From Dama dama (taxonomy: Eukaryota > Chordata > Mammalia > Artiodactyla > Cervidae): a stretch of DNA of 64,000 nucleotides. Position numbers and translations under genes: made by a program. Where the stretch lies: positions 9,806,956 through 9,870,955 of the forward strand of contig NC_083712.1 in assembly GCF_033118175.1 (NCBI RefSeq), written 5' to 3'. Each line of letters starts with the position of its first letter. The first letter of the stretch is position 1. This document shows, in pieces, positions 1-12,030 of the stretch. Under the pieces are notes generated by a model, which was not told the origin of the DNA, did no database searches, and worked only from the letters and a program-made list of their open reading frames with translations.

Positions 1-79
1 GAAGCAGAACTTAAACAAAAAAAGCCTCTTGATGAGGGTGAAGGAAGAGAGTGAAAGAGCCAGCTTAAGACTACATATT
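1..79 (+). mobile_element. BovB LINE, left piece split by an L1
   Basis: The sequence encoding the LLM-V-EES stretch of the BovB reverse transcriptase is recognisable at about 25-65 and matches the BovB copies at 17045 and 29300 in this window. It stops at 79, where the L1 begins. The same BovB resumes at 7749. The left end of the element lies outside the window. Confidence 0.75.
67..79. repeat. Left target-site duplication of the L1
   Basis: AAGACTACATATT matches AAGTATAAATATT at 7736-7748 in 10 of 13 positions. The two copies flank the L1 and lie at the point where the BovB sequence is interrupted. The three mismatches indicate that the insertion is not very recent. Confidence 0.6.
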
Positions 80-2686
80 GGGGAAGGAGCTAAGATGGTG
101 GAGGAATAGGACAGGGAGGCCACTTTCTCCCCTACAAATTCATGGAAAGAACATTTGAACGCTGAGCAAACTCCACAAAACAACTTCTGATCGCTAGCAG
201 AGGACATCAGGCGCCCAGAAAAGCAGCCCATTGTCTTTGAAAGGAGGTAGGACAAAATATAAAAGATAAAAAGAGAGACAAAAGAGTTAGGGATGGAGAC
301 CCATCCCAGGAAGGGAGTCCGAATAGAGGAAGTTTCCAAACACCAGGAAACCCTGTCACTGGCGGGTCTGGGGGAAGTTTTTGAATCTCGGAGGGCAACC
401 TAACCGGGAGGAAAAATAAATAAAACCCACAGATTACATGCCTAAAAGCAACTCCCAGCAGAAAAGTACCCCAGACGCTCACATTCGCCACCAGCAAGTG
501 GAGGCTGAACGGAGCAAAGCGGGCGGCATTGCTTAGGGCAAGGACCAGGCCTGAAAGCCCTGAGGGCAATCGGAGGGAGCTAACGTGAGATAGCAACTTA
601 AACTGTGGGATAGCAAGAGAGAGAGAAAATTAACCTGTGAAAAGTGCTAACCGAAGACACTGCTGGCCCGTTTACAGAACAAAGGAAGGACTGAGCAATT
701 CCAGAGAAGAGCTAGCCGGTGGCGGACCGGCCCATCCCCCGCTGGAGGCAGGGGGGCGGGGAAAGGGTTAAACTCGGCCCCAGAGACGGCATCCCCTACC
801 AAACTGCAAACAGGCTTCCAGTTTCTAACCAAAGACTTCCTGAGATTTTGGATGGTTGACATCTGCTGGGAGGGTCGCAGCCAGAGATCAGCTCCCCAGA
901 AGAGACACAAGGTGCACCGGACCAGGGCGCGCGGAAACTTGAGGCTGGGACCGCGGAGATGATGAGGCGCACCGCACCCGGGAGAGTGCGCCTGTCAAGC
1001 TCCTGGCGGCCTGAACTGCTCCGGCTGGGTAAGGCACAAAACGCAGGCCCAGCCAAGTCTGTGCCTTTGTGGAGTACCCGAGAACCTGAACCTGAGCGGC
1101 TTAGGCCAGGGACGTGCACGCAACTCAGGGCCCGCTCCCTGTAGAGCACCCTGGAGCCTGAGCAGTGTAGACGGGGAAAGCACACACACCCGGGAGTGGG
1201 GGCAAACCCAGTGTGGCCGGAACACTGCGAGTGCTCCCCACACACGCCAGTGACATTTGTCTGCAGTGACCCTCCCTCCCCACAGCACAACTGAACAAGC
1301 GAACCTAAACAAGAGACCACCTCGGCCCACTTGTGTCAGGGTGGAAATTAGACACCGAAGAGACCTGCCAACAGAAGCCAAATAAACAAAGGGAACCGCT
1401 TTAGAAGTGACAGGTGCAACAGATTAAAATGCCTGTAGTTAACACCAACTGCACTGGAAGGGGCCTATAGATATCGAGAAGTGTAAGCTGGAACAAGGAG
1501 CTATCTGAAACTGAACTGAACCCACACTGCCCACAAGAGCTCCAGAGAAACTCCTAGATATATTTTTACTATTATTATTTTTTTTTAATTAAAAAATTTT
1601 TTTAATCTTTTTTAAATTCCCCCCCTTTTTTTAAAGTCCTCTATTACTCCTCTATTAGTCCTTAATTTTCATAACCCACTATAACCTTGCAAAAAAAAAA
1701 AGACCCTATTTTTAAAGTGAACTTCATATATATTTCTTAAATTTTTTGTGTTTTTGTTTTTAATATTGTATTTTTAAGAGTCTAACCTCTACTCTAGATT
1801 TTTAATCTTTGTTTTTTAGTATTTGATATAAATTTTGGACATTTAAGAATCCAATATTCAGTACCCATTTTTACTCAGGAGTTTGATGATTACTCTTTCC
1901 CTTTTGAGTCTCCTTTTTCTCCCCCAGATCACCTCTATTTCCTCCCTCCCCCTTCTCTTCCCAATCCAATTCTGTGAATCTCTGTGGGTGTCTGGGCTAC
2001 AGAGAACACTTAGGGAACAGAGTACTGCGTAGATCTGTCTCTCTCCTCTTGAGTCCCCCTTTCTCTCCTCCTGCTCATCTCTATCTCCCCCTCCCTCTCC
2101 TCTTCTTCATGTAACTCTGTGAACCTCTCTGGGTGTCCCTCACTGTGGAGAATCTTTTCACCATTAACCTAGAAGTATTATTATCAGTGCTGTATAGTTG
2201 GAGAAGTTTTGAGGCTACTGGAAGAATAAGACTGAAATCCAGAGGCAAGAGACCTAAGCCCCAAACCTGAGAATACCAGAGAACTCCTGAATACAGGGAA
2301 CATTAAGTAGTAAGAGATTATCTAAAAGCCTCCATACCTACACTGAAACCAACCACCACCCAAGAGCCAATAAGTTCCAGAACAAGACATACCACACAAA
2401 TTCTCCAGCAACGCAGGAACATAGCCCTTAGCATCAAAATACAGGCTACCCAAAGTCACACCAAACCCACAGACCCATCTCAAAACTCACTACTGGACAC
2501 TCCATTGCACTCCAGAGAGAAGAAATCCAGCTCCACACACCAGAACACCAATGCAAGCTTCCCTAACCAGGAAACCTTGACAAGCCAATCGTCCAACCCT
2601 ACCCACGGGGAGAAACCGCCACAATAAAAAGAAACCACAGACTACCAGAATATAGAAAGGTCACCCCAAACAGAAATCTAAACAAG
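80..2686 (+). promoter_or_regulatory. L1 5' UTR with internal promoter region
   Basis: The first 1.3 kb is GC- and CpG-rich (for example 720-1150). From about 1560 to 2120 the sequence turns T- and C-rich. In mammalian L1s the 5' UTR holds the internal RNA polymerase II promoter and usually an antisense promoter. That role is inferred from family knowledge; no TATA box or mapped start is visible. Open frames in this part are short and match no L1 protein, so I do not call them. Confidence 0.65.
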
Positions 2687-3610
2687 ATGAAAAGGCAGAG
2701 AAATACCCAGCAAGTAAAGGAACATGAAAAATGCCCACCAGGCCAAACAAAAGAGGAGGAGATAGGAAATCTACCTGAAAAGGAGTTTAGAATAATGATA
2801 ATAAAAATGATCCAAAATCTTGAAAACAAAATGAAGTTACAGATAAATAGCCTGGAGACAAGGATTGAGAAGATGCAAGAAATGTTTAACAAGGACCTAT
2901 AAGAAATAAAAAAGAGTCAATTAAAAATGAATAATGCAATAAATGAGATTAAAAACACTCTGGAGGGAACCAACAGTAGAATAACAGAGGCAGAATATAG
3001 GATAAGTGAGGTTGAAGATAAAATGGTGGAAATAAATGAAGCAGAGAGGAAAAAAGAAAAGAGAATCAAAAGAAATGAGGACAACCTCAGGGACCTCTGG
3101 GACAATGTGAAACACCCCAACATTCGAATCATAGGAGTCCCAGAAGAAGACAAAAAGAAAGGCCATGAGAATATACTCTAGGAGATAATAGCTGAAGACT
3201 TCCCTACAATGGGGAAGGAAATAGTCACATAGGTCCAAGAAATCCAGAGAGTCCCAAACAGGATAAACCCAAGGCAAAACACCCCAAGACACATATTAAT
3301 CAAATTAACAAAGATCAAACACAAAGAACAAATATTAAAAGGAGCAAGGGATAAACAACAAATAACACACAAAGGGATTCCCATAAGGATAACAGCTGAT
3401 CTATCAATAGAAACTCTTCAGGCCAGAAGGGAATGGCAGGACATACTTAAAGTAATGAAAGAGAATAACCTACAACCCAGATAACTGTACCCAGCAAGGA
3501 TCTCATTCAGATATGAAGGAGAATTCAAAAGCTTTACAGACAAGCAAAAGCTGAGAGAATTCAGCACCACCAAACCAGCTCTTCAACAAATGCTAAAGGA
3601 TCTTCTCTAG
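2687..3610 (+). pseudogene. L1 ORF1 protein remnant (RNA-binding)
   Basis: A single frame of 307 codons runs from the ATG at 2687 to TAG at 3608-3610, close to the usual ORF1p length. In-frame stops sit at 2900-2902, 3179-3181, 3230-3232 and 3482-3484, with no frameshift. Residues 20-145 are Lys/Glu-rich and heptad-like, as in the ORF1p trimerising coiled coil. The segment near residue 145 (IRIIGVPEED) is the conserved start of the RRM-like domain, and the C-terminal domain follows (ARISFRYEGE near residue 269). ORF1p normally coats L1 RNA and acts as a nucleic-acid chaperone. With four stops, the copy is not translated as a whole. Confidence 0.85.
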
Positions 3611-3661
3611 ACAGGAAACACAGAAAGGCTGTATAAACGCGAACCCAAAACAACAAAGTAA

Positions 3662-6600
3662 ATGGCAACGGGAACATACCTATCAATAATTACCTTAAAT
3701 GTAAATGGGTTGAATGCTCCAACCAAAAGACAGACTGGCTGAGTGGACACCAAAACAAGACCCCTATATATGCTGTCTACAAGAGACCCATCTCAAAACA
3801 AGGGACACATACAGACTGAAAGTGAAGGGCTGGAAAAAAATATTTCACGCAAACGGAGGCCAAAAGAAAGCAGCAGTTGCAATACTCATATCAGATAAAA
3901 TAGACTTTAAAATAAAGGCTGTGAAAAGAGACAAAGAAGGACACTACATAATGATCAAAGGATCAATCCAAGAAGAATATATAACAATTATAAATATATA
4001 TGCAACCAACATAGGAGCACCGCAATATGTAAGACAAATGCTAATGAGTATGAAAGGGGAAATTAACAATAGCACAATAATAGTGGGAGACTTTAACACC
4101 CCACTCACACCTATGGATAGATCAACTAAACAGAAAATTAACAAGGAAACACAAACTTTAAATGACACAATGGACCAGCTAGACCTAATTGATGTCTATA
4201 GGACATTTCACCCCAAAACAATCAATTTCACCTTTTTCTCAAGTGCACACGGAACCTTCTCCAGAGTAGATCACATCCTGGGCCATAAATCTAGCCTTGG
4301 TAAATTAAAAAAAATGAAATCATTCCAGTCATCTTTTCTGACCACAATGCAGTAAGATTAAATCTCAATTACAGGGGAAAAAAAGCTGTTAAAAATTCAA
4401 ACATATGGAGGCTAAATAACATGCTTCTGAATAACCAACAAATCATAGAAGAAATCAAAAATAAAAATATGAATAGGAACGAATGAAAATGAAAGCACAA
4501 CAACCCCAAACCTATGGGACACTGTAAAAGAAGTGCGAAGGGGAAGGTTCAGGGCAATACAGCTTACCTCAAGAAACAAGACAAAAGTCACATAAATAGC
4601 CTAACACTACACCTAAAGCAACTAGAGAAGGAAGAAATGAAGAACCCCAGGGTTATTGGAAGGAAAGAAATCTTAAAAATTAGGGCAGAAATACATGCAA
4701 AAGAAACAAAAGAGACCATAGCAAAAATCAACAAAGCTAAAAGCTGGTATTTGCAGCAGCTCTATGCCAATAAAATGGACAACTTGGATGAAATGGACAA
4801 ATTCTTAGAAAAGTATAACTTTCCAAAACTGAACCAGGAAGAAATAGAAGATCTTAACAGACCCATCACAAGCAAGGAAATCGAAACTGTAATCAAAAAT
4901 CTTCCAGCAAACAAAAGCCCAGGACCAGATGGCTTCACAGCTGAATTCTACCAAAAATTTAGAGAAGAGCTAACACCTATCTTACTCAAACTCTTCCAGA
5001 AAATTGCAGAAGAAGGGAAACTTCCAAACTCATTCTATGAGGCCACCATCACCCTAATTCCAAAACCAGACAAAGATGCCACAAAAAAAGAAAACTACAG
5101 GCCAATATCACTGATGAACATAGATGCAAAAATCCTTAACAAAATTCTAGCAAACAGAATCCAACAACATATTAAAAAAATCATACACCATGACCAAGTG
5201 GGCTTTATCCCAGGAATGCAAGGATTCTTTAATATCCACAAATCAATCAATGTAATACACCACATTAACAAATTGAAAGATAAAAACCATATGATTATCT
5301 CAATAGATGCAGAGAAAGCCTTTGAAAAAATTCAACACCCATTTATGATTAAAACTCCCCAGAAAGCAGGAATAGAAGGAACATACCTCAACATAATAAA
5401 AGCTATATATGACAAACCCATAGCAAGCATCACCCTCAATGGTAAAAAATTGAAAGCATTTCCCCTGAAATCAGGAACAAGACAAGGGTGCCCACTCTCA
5501 CCACTACTATTCAACATAGTGTTGGAAGTGTTGGCCACAGCAATCAGAGCAGAAAAAGAAATAAAAGGAATCCAGATAGGAAAAGAAGAAGTGAAACTCA
5601 CTGTTTGCAGAAGACATGATCCTCTATGTAGAAAACCCTAAAGACTCTACCAGAAAATTACTAGAGATAATCAATGAATATAGTAAAGTTGCAGGATATA
5701 AAATTAACATACAGAAATCCCTTGCATTCCTGTACACTGACAATGAGAAAACAGAAAGAAATTAAGGAAACAATACCATTCACCATTGCAACAAAAAGAA
5801 TAAAATACTTAGGAGTATATCTACCTAAAGAAATGAAAGACCTATACATAGAAAACTATAAAACACTGATGAAAGAAATAAAAGAGGACACAGATAGATG
5901 GAGAAATATACCGTGCTCATGGATTGGAAGAATCAATTTTGTGAAAAGGACTATACTACCCAAAGCAATCTATAGATTCAATGCAATCCCTATCAAGCCT
6001 CCAATGGTATTTTTCACAGAACTAGGACAAATAATTTCACAATTTGTATGGAAATACAAAAAACCTTGAATAGCCAAAGCAATCTTGAGAAAGAGGAATG
6101 GAAGTGGAGGAATAAATCTGCCTGACTTCAGGGTCTACTACAAAGCCACAGTCATCAAGACAGTATGGTACTGGCACAAAGACAGAAATATAGATCAATG
6201 GAACAGAATAGAAAGCCCAGAGATAAATCCATGTACCTACGGACACCTTATCTTCGACAAAGGAGGCAAGTTTTGCTGTGGCCAAAACTTCCAAAACTTT
6301 CCATATACAATGGAAAAAAGACAATCTCTTTAACAAGTGGTGCTGGGAAAACTGGTCATCCACTTGTAAAAGAATGAAACTAGAACACTTTCTAACACCA
6401 TACACAAAAATAAACTCAAAATGGATTAAAGATCTAAATGTAAGACCAGAAACTATAAAACTCCTAGAGGAGAACATAGGCAAAACACTCTCCGACATAA
6501 ATCACAGCAAGATCCTCTATGACCCACCTCCAAGAATATTGGAAATAAAAGCAAAAATAAACAAATGGGACCTAATTAAACTTAAAAGCTTTTGCACAAC

Positions 6601-7357
6601 AAAGGAAACTATAAGCAAGGTGAAAAGACAGCCTTCAGAATCAGAGAAAATAATAGCAAATGAAGCAAGAGACAAAGGATTAATCTCAAAAATATACAAG
6701 CAACTCCTGAAGCTCAATTCCAGAAAAATAAATGACCCAATCAAAAAATGGGCCAAAGAACTAAACAGACATTTCTCCAAAGAAGACATACAGATGGCTA
6801 ACAAACACATGAAAAGATGCTCAACATCACTCATTATGAGAGAAATGCAAATCAAAACCACAATGAGGTACCATTACACACCAGTCAGAATGGCTGCTAC
6901 ACAAAAGTCTAGAAGCAATAAATGCTGGAGAGGGTGTGGAGAAAAGGGAACCCTCTTACACTGTTGGTGGGAATGCAAACTAGTACAGCCACTATGGAGA
7001 ACAGTGTGGAGATTTCTTAAAAAACTGGAAATAGAACTGCCATATGATCCAGCAATACCACTCCTGGGCATACACACCGAGGAAACCAGATCTGAAAGAG
7101 GCACGTGTACCCCAGTGTTCATCGCAGCACTGTTTATAATAGCCAGGACATGGAAGCAACCTAGATGCCCATCAGCAGATGAATGGATAAGGAAGCTGTG
7201 GTACATATACACCATGGAATATTACTCAGCCATTAAAAAGAATTCATTTGAATCAGTTCTAATGAGGTGGATGAAACTGGAGCCCATTATACAGAGTGAA
7301 GTAAGCCAGAAAGATAAACACGAATACAGTATACTAATGCATATACATGCAATTTAG
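3662..7357 (+). pseudogene. L1 ORF2 remnant (endonuclease, RT, zinc knuckle)
   Basis: Domains appear in normal order. The AP-endonuclease part starts at ATG 3662 (LNVNG, QETHL, VGDFNT, SRVDHIL, SDHNA). The reverse transcriptase spans about 4850-5900 (KSPGPDGFTAEFYQ, then RQGCPLSPLLFNIV). A C-terminal CX3CX7HX4C knuckle lies at 6923-6976. Frame changes occur near 3735, 4310, 4480-4560, 5595, 5755 and 6310, and TGA replaces an Arg codon at 6067-6069. About 50 codons normally found between endonuclease and RT are missing, with the join near 4750 in frame. At 5604-5615 the RT active site reads FAED, so the first catalytic Asp is Glu. It is clearly non-functional. Confidence 0.9.
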
Positions 7358-7735
7358 AAAGATGGTAATGATAACCCTATATGCAAGACAGTAAAAGAGA
7401 CACAGATGTATAGAACAGGATTTTGTACTCTATGGGAGAAGGCGAGGGTGGGATGATCTGAGAGAACAGCATTCAAACATGTATATTATCAAGGGTGAAA
7501 CAGATCACCAGCCCAGGTTGGATGCATGAGACAAGTGCTTGGGGCTGGTGCACTGGGAAGACCCAGAGGGAGGGGATGGGAAGGGAGGTGGTAGGGGGGA
7601 TCGGGATGGGGAACACATGTAAATCCGTGGCTGATTCATGTCAATGTATGGCAAAAACCACTAAAGTATTGTAAAATAATTAGCCTCCAAATAATAAAAA
7701 TAAATGAAAAAAAAAAAAAGCACACACACACACAA
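7358..7735 (+). other. L1 3' UTR and tail
   Basis: Typical ruminant L1 3' UTR with a purine-rich stretch (7560-7615) and the GTAAAATAATTAGCCTCC block near 7670, ending in an A-run and a short CA repeat. The same 3' end recurs at 31377-31548 and 51559-52160. Confidence 0.8.
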
Positions 7736-7748
7736 AAGTATAAATATT
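7736..7748. repeat. Right target-site duplication of the L1
   Basis: Partner of 67-79, with 10 of 13 positions identical. The BovB sequence resumes directly after it. Confidence 0.6.
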
Positions 7749-8410
7749 AAAAAAAACTAAGATCATGATATCTGGCCCCATTACTGCATGGCAAATAGAA
7801 GGGGAAAAGGTGGAAGTCGTGACAGATTTCCTCTTCTTGGGCTCCTAAACTACTGTGGATTGTGACTGTAGCCATGAAATCAGAAGATGACTGCTTCTTG
7901 GCAGGAAAGCGATGACAAACCTAGATAGTGTGTTGAAAAGCAGAGACATTACTCTACTGACAAAGGTTCCTATGTCAAAGCTATGGTCTTCCCAGTGGTC
8001 ATGTAAAGTTGTGAGAGCTGGGCTGTAAAGGAACCAGAAGCCCAAAGAATTGATGCCTTTGAATTGTTGTCCTGGAGAAGACTCTTGAAATCCCTTGGAC
8101 AGCAAGGAAATGAAACCAGCCAATCTTAAGGGAGATCAACCCTGAATATTCACTGGAAGGACTGAGGCTGAAGCTGAAGCTCCACTATTTTGGTCATCTG
8201 ATGTAAACAGACGACTCATTGGAAAAGTCCCTGATGCTGGGAAATATTGAGGGCAGAAGGAGAAGAGAGAATCAGAGGATGAGATAGCTGGACAGCATCA
8301 CCAATGCAATGAACATGAACTTGGACAAACTCTGGGAGACAGTGAGGGACAGAGAGGCCTGGTATGTCCGTGGGATTGCAAAGACTTGGGCACAATTGGA
8401 TGACTGAACA
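7749..8410 (+). mobile_element. BovB LINE, 3' part after the L1
   Basis: Continues the BovB interrupted at 79. The end of the reverse-transcriptase reading frame is visible (SHEI, DAFELL), as is the 3' terminus with the GACTGAACAAC motif. The frame is broken, so nothing is coded here. Confidence 0.85.
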
Positions 8411-8447
8411 ACAGCAAAAAGACTCTTATGTATAACTGCTTGTACTT

Positions 8448-8566
8448 TTGCTCATCTGAAAAAGAGAGATGACTGTCTACCTCATCAGGTTTATCTGGAG
8501 AATTAAGTGAGTTTTCACAAACATATTGCTCCAAAACATTGCTTGGCACGTAGAATACACAATATG
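8448..8566 (+). repeat. MIR-like SINE fragment
   Basis: The CTCATCTG start, the ATTAAGTGAG block and the final CTTGGCACGTAGAATA match the 3' half of MIR. It is diverged, as expected for an ancient mammalian SINE. Confidence 0.6.
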
Positions 8567-8689
8567 TATACTTTTATTTTATGTGGGCCATGCTGCTCCA
8601 TCTTGTTAGTCAAGACCTTTAAAACAGGTGACATTTAAAAATTAATAAACAGAATGTTTATATGTATATGTATGTAAAATTGAATGACT

Positions 8690-8950
8690 TTGCTATATAT
8701 ACACTTTTTTTTTCTATTTTAGATTCTTTTTCATTATACCTCATTATAAGATATTGAGTACAGTATCCTGTGTTATACAGTAGGTACTTGTTGGTTATCT
8801 ATTTTATAAATGGTAGTGTGTATATTTTAATCCCAAACTCCTAATTTATCCTGTTCCTACCTGCTTTGGGATCCATAAGATTGTTTTCAATGTCTTTGAT
8901 TCTATTTCTGTTTTGTAAAAAGTCCATTTGTATCATTTACTTGATTCCAG
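8690..8950 (-). mobile_element. Old L1 3' end, antisense
   Basis: On the plus strand it reads as the reverse complement of a mammalian L1 3' UTR (ACAGTAGGTACTTGTTGGTT, then AATCCCAAACTCCTAATTTA). It continues after the BovB at 10356, so the BovB inserted into it. Confidence 0.75.
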
Positions 8951-10355
8951 TTCAATTCAGTTGCTCAGTCATGTCCAACTGTTTGTGACCCCATAGACTA
9001 CAGCACACCAAGCCTCCCTGTCCACCACCAACTCCTGGGCTTACTCAAACTCATGTCCATCGAGTCAGTGATGCCATCCAACCATCTCATCCTCTGTCGT
9101 CTCCTTCTCCTCCTGCCTTCGATCTTTCCCAGCATCAGGGTCTTTTCCAGTGAGTCAGTTCTTCACATCAGGTGGCCAAAGTATTGGAATTTCAGCTTCA
9201 GCATCAGTCCTTGCAATGAATATTCAGGATTGATTTCCTTTAGGATGGACTGGTTGGATCTCCTTGCAGTCCAAGGGACTCTCAAGAGTCTTCTCCAACA
9301 CCACAGTTCAAAAGCATCAATTCTTCAGTGCTCAGCTTTCTTTACAGCCCAACTCTCACATCCATACTTGACTACTGGAAAAACCATAGCTTTAACTAGA
9401 ACAGACCTTTGTTGGCAAAGTAATGTCTCTGCTTTTTAATATGCTCTCTAGGTTGATCATAGCTTTTCTTCCAAGGAGCAAGCGTCTTTTAATTTCATGG
9501 CTGCAGTCACTATCTGCAGTGATTTTGGAGTCCAAGAAAATAGTCAGTTTTCACTGTTTCCCCATCTATTTGCCATGAAGTGACGGGACCAGATGCCACG
9601 ATCTTAGTTTTCTGAATGTTGAGCATTAAGCCAACGTTTTCACTCTCCTCTTTCACTTTCATCAAGAGGCTCTTCAGTTCTTTGCTTTCTGACATAATGG
9701 TGGTGTCATCTGTATATCTGTGGTTACTGATATTTCTCCCGGCAATCTTGATTCCAGCTTGTGCTTCCTCCAGCCCAGCATTTCTCATGATGTACTCTGC
9801 AGATAAGTTAAATAAGCAGGGTGACAATATACAGCCTTGACGTACTCCTTTCCCTATTTGGAACCAGTCTGTTGTTTCCTGTCCAGTTCTAACTGTTGCT
9901 TCTTGACCTGCAAACAGATTTCACAAGAGGCAGGTGAAGTGGTCTGGTATTCTCATCTATTGAAGAATTTTCCAGTTTGTTTTGATCCACACAGTCAAAG
10001 GCTTTGGCATAGTCAATAAAGCAGAAGTAGATGCTTTTCTGCACTCTTAGTTTTTTGATGATCCAGCGGATGTTGGCAATTTGATCTCTAGTTCCTTTGC
10101 CTTTTCTAAATCCAGCTTGAACATCTGGAAGTTCACAGTTCACGTACTGTTGAAGCCTGGCTTGGAGAATTTCGAGCATTACTTTGCTAGTGCGTGAGAT
10201 GAGTGCAATTGTGTGATAATTTGAGCATTCTTTGGCATTGCCTTTCTTTGGGATTGGAATGAAATTTGACCTTTTCCAGTCCTGTGGCCACTGAGTTTTC
10301 CAAATTCTCTGGCATATTGAGTGCAACACTTTAACAGCATCCTCTTTTAGGATTT
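8951..10355 (-). mobile_element. BovB LINE, antisense, inside old L1
   Basis: The 3' terminus lies at the left and the RT domain runs towards 10355. On the minus strand, 10329-9889 still reads as RT fingers/palm (IPIPKKGN, QAGFRKGKGTRDQ, FIDYAKAFDCVD). After a frameshift, 9827-9510 carries the active-site region as YTDD instead of YADD. The 5' half is missing. The element splits a single antisense L1. Confidence 0.88.
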
Positions 10356-10732
10356 AATTCACATATAAACAATATGATATGATATTTGTCTTCCTCACTT
10401 CACTTACTATGGTAATCTCTAGGTTCATCCATGTTGTTGCAAATGACTTTATTTCATTATTTTTAATGACTGGGTAATATTTGTGTGTGTGTATGTGCAT
10501 ATATGTATATGTGTGTGTATACATACATACATACATATGTATTACATCTTCTTCGTTTGTCTGTCACTGGACATTTAGGTTGCTTCTATGACTTGGCTGT
10601 TGTAATTAGTGCTGCAGTGAACCTCGGGGATACATGTACTTCTTCAAATTATAGTTGTCTCTGGACATATGTCCAGGAGTGGCATTGCAGGATCATATGG
10701 TAGTATATTTTTATTTTTTTAAGGAATCTCCA
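10356..10732 (-). mobile_element. Old L1, antisense, continued
   Basis: Resumes the L1 seen at 8690-8950 (CACATATAA, GGTTCATCCATGTTGTTGCAA, GGACATTTAGGTTGCTTC) and is cut again by the Bov-tA at 10746. Confidence 0.8.
10482..10541. repeat. (TG)n/(CATA)n simple repeat
   Basis: Alternating TG, TATG and ATAC units inside the antisense L1, at a site that is often AT/TG-rich in this L1 family. Confidence 0.8.
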
Positions 10733-10745
10733 TACTATTTTCCAG

Positions 10746-10962
10746 GGTTTTCCAGGTGACTCAGTGGTAAAGAATCTGCCTGCCAATGTAGGAAATTTGG
10801 GTCCAATCTCTGGATGGAGAAGATTCTCTGGAGGAGGGAATGGCAACCAACTCCAGTATTCTTGCCTGGGAAATCCCATGGACAGAGGAGGCTGGCAGTC
10901 TACAGTCCATGGAGTTGCAAAAGAGTCGGACACAACTGAGAGACTGAGCACCCATGCCTGTC
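10746..10962 (+). mobile_element. Bov-tA SINE with 13-bp duplication
   Basis: A tRNA-derived head (ACTCAGTGGTAAAGAATC) is followed by one Bov-A unit ending in AGTCGGACACAACTGAG. It is flanked by TACTATTTTCCAG (10733-10745) and TACTGTTCTCCAG (10963-10975), 11 of 13 identical. The target is the antisense L1. Confidence 0.9.
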
Positions 10963-10975
10963 TACTGTTCTCCAG

Positions 10976-11350
10976 TGGCTGTACCAATTTATGTTTCTAC
11001 TAACAGTGTAAGAGGTTCCCTTTTTTCCACACTCTCTCCAGCATTTCTTGTTTGTAGACATTTTGATAATGGCCATTCAGACCAGTGTGAGGTGATACTT
11101 CATTTTGTTTTGATTTCTCTAATACTTAGTGATGTTAAGCATCTTTTCATGAGCCTGTATTTTTTTTTTATATGTCTTTTTTTGGAGGAATATCCGTTTA
11201 GATATTCTGTGCATTTTTTATTAGGTTGTTTATTTGATATTGAGCTGTTTGAATATTTTGGAAATTAATCCCTTGTTGGTCGCATTGTTTTAAAAATATT
11301 TTTGAATTCCAAAGATAATCTTTTTGTTTTGTTTGTGATTTCCTTTTGGC
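10976..11350 (-). mobile_element. Old L1, antisense, third piece
   Basis: Continues the same L1 ORF2 3' region (GTGGCTGTACCAATTTATG, TCTCCAGCATTTCTTG, GTGAGGTGATACTTCATT), ending near the AATCCCTTGTTGGTCGCAT block. Confidence 0.8.
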
Positions 11351-11439
11351 ATTCATTTATTTTCCTGTTTTATTTACTTCTATTCTTATTCTGTTTTCTT
11401 AATTATATGTGCTTTATGTTTCATTTTAAATGCCATTTT

Positions 11440-12030
11440 TCTAGATTCTTGAGATGGAAAGTTAGATATTTACTTCTTTAATACACTCATCATTAATAAA
11501 TTTCCTTCTGAACATTAATTTACTTTCATCTACCCATACTGATACTTTGGAATTTCATTATGATTCATTGTTTTACTAAATTTCACTTTGAATTTTAATT
11601 AGGGCTTATTTGGAAATGTATTGCTTAATTTCCATTCTGTGGGTGAATTTCCTTATCTGTTTAATCTGCCTTAGCTGAAAACCGTGGTCTGAATGATTTC
11701 AATCCATGGAAATTTGTTAAGGATTGCTTTAAGAATCAGCATAAGGAAAATATTAGTAAATGCTCTGAAAGCATTCGGAAAGAATTCAAATGCTGTAATT
11801 ATTGAGTTTGGTATGTATCATACACCCATATATATGTACATATATGTATTATATTAGGTCATAGCAAGGTTCTTAATAGTGCTGTTCAGAACTATATAGT
11901 TAACAGGTTTTTGTCTGCTTATTCTATCAGTTCTGTGGTGTGTGTGTTAAAATTCCTCACTACAGTTGTGAAATTGTCTCCTCCTAGCAGTGGCAATATT
12001 TACTTTACAGATTGAACATTCAACAACATT
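11440..12030 (-). mobile_element. Diverged L1 ORF2 region, antisense
   Basis: Blocks such as GCTTATTCTATCAGTTCTG and GTTGTGAAATTGTCTCCTCC match the antisense of an old L1 ORF2. The copy is heavily diverged and AT-rich, so its ends are uncertain. Confidence 0.55.

Larger units (their letters stand above)
80..7735 (+). mobile_element. Ruminant LINE-1 with 5' UTR, inserted in BovB
   Basis: A 7.66 kb L1 in L1-BT style. It opens with GGGGAAGGAGCTAAGATGG and continues with a 2.6 kb GC-rich-then-AT-rich 5' UTR, ORF1 (2687-3610), a 51-bp spacer, ORF2 (3662-7357), a short 3' UTR and an A-rich tail ending in a CA repeat. An imperfect 13-bp duplication flanks it. Autonomous L1s encode an RNA-binding ORF1 protein and an endonuclease/reverse transcriptase that copy their own RNA into nicked DNA. 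This copy cannot do so, because both ORFs carry stops or frameshifts. It could still contribute its internal promoter. Confidence 0.9.

Noticed and set aside
10354..10536. Tyr/His/Thr-rich small protein
   Set aside because: Encoded by a TG/ATAC simple repeat inside an antisense L1.
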